This document shows positions 62,101 to 64,000 of a DNA stretch of 64,000 bases, one piece after another (position 1 is the stretch's first letter; each line of letters starts with the position of its first letter). Below the pieces are notes generated by a model, which had not been told where the DNA came from, did not search any database, and worked only from the letters and a program-made list of their open reading frames with translations. The position numbers were made by a program, and so were the translations under genes. The DNA comes from Sphagnum compactum (lineage: Eukaryota > Bryophyta > Sphagnopsida > Sphagnales). The stretch is from positions 9,491,118-9,555,117 of the forward strand of contig OZ234503.1 of assembly GCA_965153455.1 (NCBI GenBank), in the 5' to 3' direction.

Positions 62101-62630
62101 TCAGTTCTTCCAATTCAATTATCCAAACCTGGCATCATGCAAGGTGGTGAAATGACCAACCATAGATCCAAGGAGTTGTGTCTGAGTTGAACAAAATGTG
62201 AAAGGTTGAAATGGAATTTGATGAAATCTAACCAGTTATGGATCATAATGTATGTGAAAGTGAGACTCTAGATTGTCGTGCAGCAAACATAACACTAATT
62301 ACCATACAGCACCAATGATACGAAAAACCAATAGAAACTGAGAGTTCCACACTACCCATAAGACTTGTAAGACTTACAAATTGCTGCTGTCCTAGCTCCC
62401 ATGATTAACCACAACTACTAGCTTCAAATACCCTTTTGAAATCTTGCAGCCAATACCTAGTAACATAGCACCGAAGATTCTCTGAAGAAACTGACTTTTG
62501 GCACAAACCTTTGATTATAAGAATGTTATGAGCCTAGCAATTGCTATTCCCACAACACTCCCATCACCAATGGAGAGACTACCATATTATCCAAAAAGAC
62601 GGAATGCCTCATCTCTAGATTAGCAAAGTT
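59196..62630. other. Intergenic DNA, no gene recognised
   Basis: No assignable gene. A short inverted pair TTTTACACCT / AGGTGTAAAA occurs near 60270-60330. On the minus strand at 61842-62060 two overlapping frames look somewhat protein-like (GINNLVKLYLEGQDAVMGE in one, ETHFPHAVNVVKEDSEYLIV in another); neither has an extended frame or known family, so I leave them uncalled. Confidence 0.4.
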
Positions 62631-62632
62631 AA

Positions 62633-63838
62633 CAGCAAATTTTCTTGAGAGAGATGTTCTCTCCAGAAGATCACCCACGGCTTGCAGCACTTTCTGCATT
62701 CACAAATCAGAACATAAGCATAAGCTATTAACTTGCAGACAGATCTAGTTACAAATTCATTTTTTAGAGGAATGCCCTGGCCAGAGGGGGCATTGCACTT
62801 CGAAGGGCAGCAGGATGTTGGGATACCTGAAGCTACAGCCTTGTTGGTTAGAGATACCTTCAGACATAGCATTCCACAGTGTAAAAACTGGCTAAAGGTT
62901 GTACTCTTCTCTGCCCTGTGCTGTCAATTGCAGCTTGCCCTTTCTCATATTTGAGTGCTAGTTGAAGTCGTGATAGTTGGACATCACAAGAAGGCAGTCA
63001 AGGGACTTGTGTTCAGTTTATAATTAACTAAGCAGGCTTCAAGTTTCGGTGCACTGAACTACTTGTCTACAAGTGTCACCTGTTCTTTCTGGGGCATGAA
63101 AACTTATCTCCATTACTCTTTCTATCACCTGTAGTGAGAACCACAACCTCTTACACATCGACAATTTCATTCACATCCACAGGGATGTCTTCGAGACAAA
63201 AACTTGGAGAATGTGCTTTACCACTGAAAGACAATGCAAGATTCTAACCACTGGCCATTGTTCCTTGTGAAAAGATTCCATGGAAACAAATACAACATAC
63301 CACATACAGAGAAATTAACCTGTTATGTGAGTGGTGAGTTTCAAATTGGTGAGACTGTTCAAGCTCTGTTAAAGATGTCAAGGGCATGGATGTAACTAAG
63401 GAATTCTTTTGAAAGATGAAGTTATTTTATACCTCGGGTACTACACCAGCAAACTCCTCAATAGCCTAATTTGTGAAGGTCGATTCTATGCCTTCGGATT
63501 TCATCAGCAGTTGTTACTGCTAAATCATATTTGCCTCTGGCTCTGTCAGAATACGGTAAAGATCCTGCAACAGCACCATTCCTCATATTTTGGCACAAAC
63601 TTTTGAAGACAGCCAAGTGAAGACTGCTCACTGAACATTGTCAATGCTTCAGTGCAGTGAAATCCTATGAATGGAGGATCAAAATTCAAACAAGCATAAA
63701 TCCACCTCTTGACCAAGGCCTTTGAGCTCCACACAGATAGGCAACTGACCTTGCAAGTTTACCAGCATATCACTAGGTTTACACGAATGGAATACACCAC
63801 TGCAGATAAAAAGGATGTGATCTGTGCAGACATTCCCA
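62633..63838 (-). pseudogene. hslU: Decayed hslU (ATPase of the HslVU protease), 3' half
   Basis: HslU is the AAA+ unfoldase of the bacterial HslVU (ClpYQ) protease, kept as a mitochondrial protein in some eukaryotes. Minus-strand exons of the C-terminal half remain in order. About 63838-63706: [20 protein letters not shown], then [20 protein letters not shown], ending at a good donor. 63564-63433: DLYRILTEPEANMI, three in-frame stops (TAG 63520-63522, TAA 63514-63516, TAG 63466-63468) in otherwise aligned sequence, then LLMKSEGIESTFTN and AIEEFAGVVPE with a donor. About 63190-63070: VNE, a damaged ARRLHT region, then VIERVMEISFHAPERTG. 62693-62633: VLQAVGDLLERTSLSRKF, like the HslU C-terminus, but the end is shifted. 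Splice sites survive while coding is broken, so this is a dying nuclear gene, not a processed copy. The N-terminal half with the Walker motifs would lie beyond 64000. TAA and TGA end the other genes, so a changed code does not explain the stops. Confidence 0.82.
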
Positions 63839-64000
63839 TACTTCATGCTTACCATATATATTGCATTTCCCAAATTTCCCAGAAACTCTGTCTGTAAGCT
63901 CTTCATCATTGTTAGTTCTACAAAACAAAATACCCACACATATATCAAGAACCTCCATACTTATGATTGAAGAGAAAACAAACTGAACCTTGCCAATTGA
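63839..64000. other. Window edge, intron-like sequence of the hslU relic
   Basis: No HslU exon can be recognised in these last bases. The expected preceding block (RDLLPLVEG-T) is not clear, so this is either intron or decayed exon. Confidence 0.3.

Noticed and set aside
63433-63564. In-frame TAG and TAA in the HslU exon read as glutamine under a variant genetic code
   Set aside because: AsnRS, GatA and PPK1 in the same window end at TAA exactly where their families end, so the standard code applies.

Overview
This 64 kb window is nuclear DNA of a green plant lineage. The genes have many short exons with GT-AG introns, carry plastid or mitochondrial targeting leaders, and lie among TTTAGGG-type repeats, hAT, PIF/Harbinger and Helitron debris and microsatellites. 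A eukaryotic polyphosphate kinase 1 gene and an HslU relic point to a seedless streptophyte (alga, bryophyte, lycophyte or fern) rather than a flowering plant. I cannot fix the species.

Layout. 1-3.7 kb: AT-rich DNA with a decayed PIF/Harbinger transposase. 3.7-8.7 kb (-): organellar asparaginyl-tRNA synthetase, 15 exons. 10.9-11.6 kb (+): intronless RWDD1/Gir2-like protein. 14.5-17.1 kb (-): protein-L-isoaspartate O-methyltransferase, 8 coding exons. 18.9-22.5 kb (-): GatA of the organellar Glu-tRNA(Gln) amidotransferase, 10 exons. 22.9-23.3 kb: a MITE-like element with terminal inverted repeats. 24.1-33.4 kb (-): polyphosphate kinase 1, 23 exons, two of its introns apparently GC-AG. 34.5-56.8 kb: gene-poor repeats (hAT fragments, a Myb/SANT ORF1 relic, a 112-bp minisatellite, a retroposon-like poly(A) tail, three Helitron-like elements). 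56.9-58.8 kb (+): an intact four-exon gene coding for 237 residues that I cannot assign to a family. 62.6-63.8 kb (-): the 3' half of a decayed hslU gene that runs off the right edge.

I rebuilt the exons by hand from splice signals, reading-frame continuity and family similarity. Every coding exon joins in phase in the five protein genes of the left half and in the unknown gene. AsnRS and GatA both supply charged tRNA to organelles; PIMT repairs aged proteins; PPK1 makes polyphosphate. The neighbours look like ordinary eukaryotic gene order, not an operon-like system. The best leads for something undescribed are the unknown gene, the plant-type PPK1 with its unusual introns, and the HslU relic.
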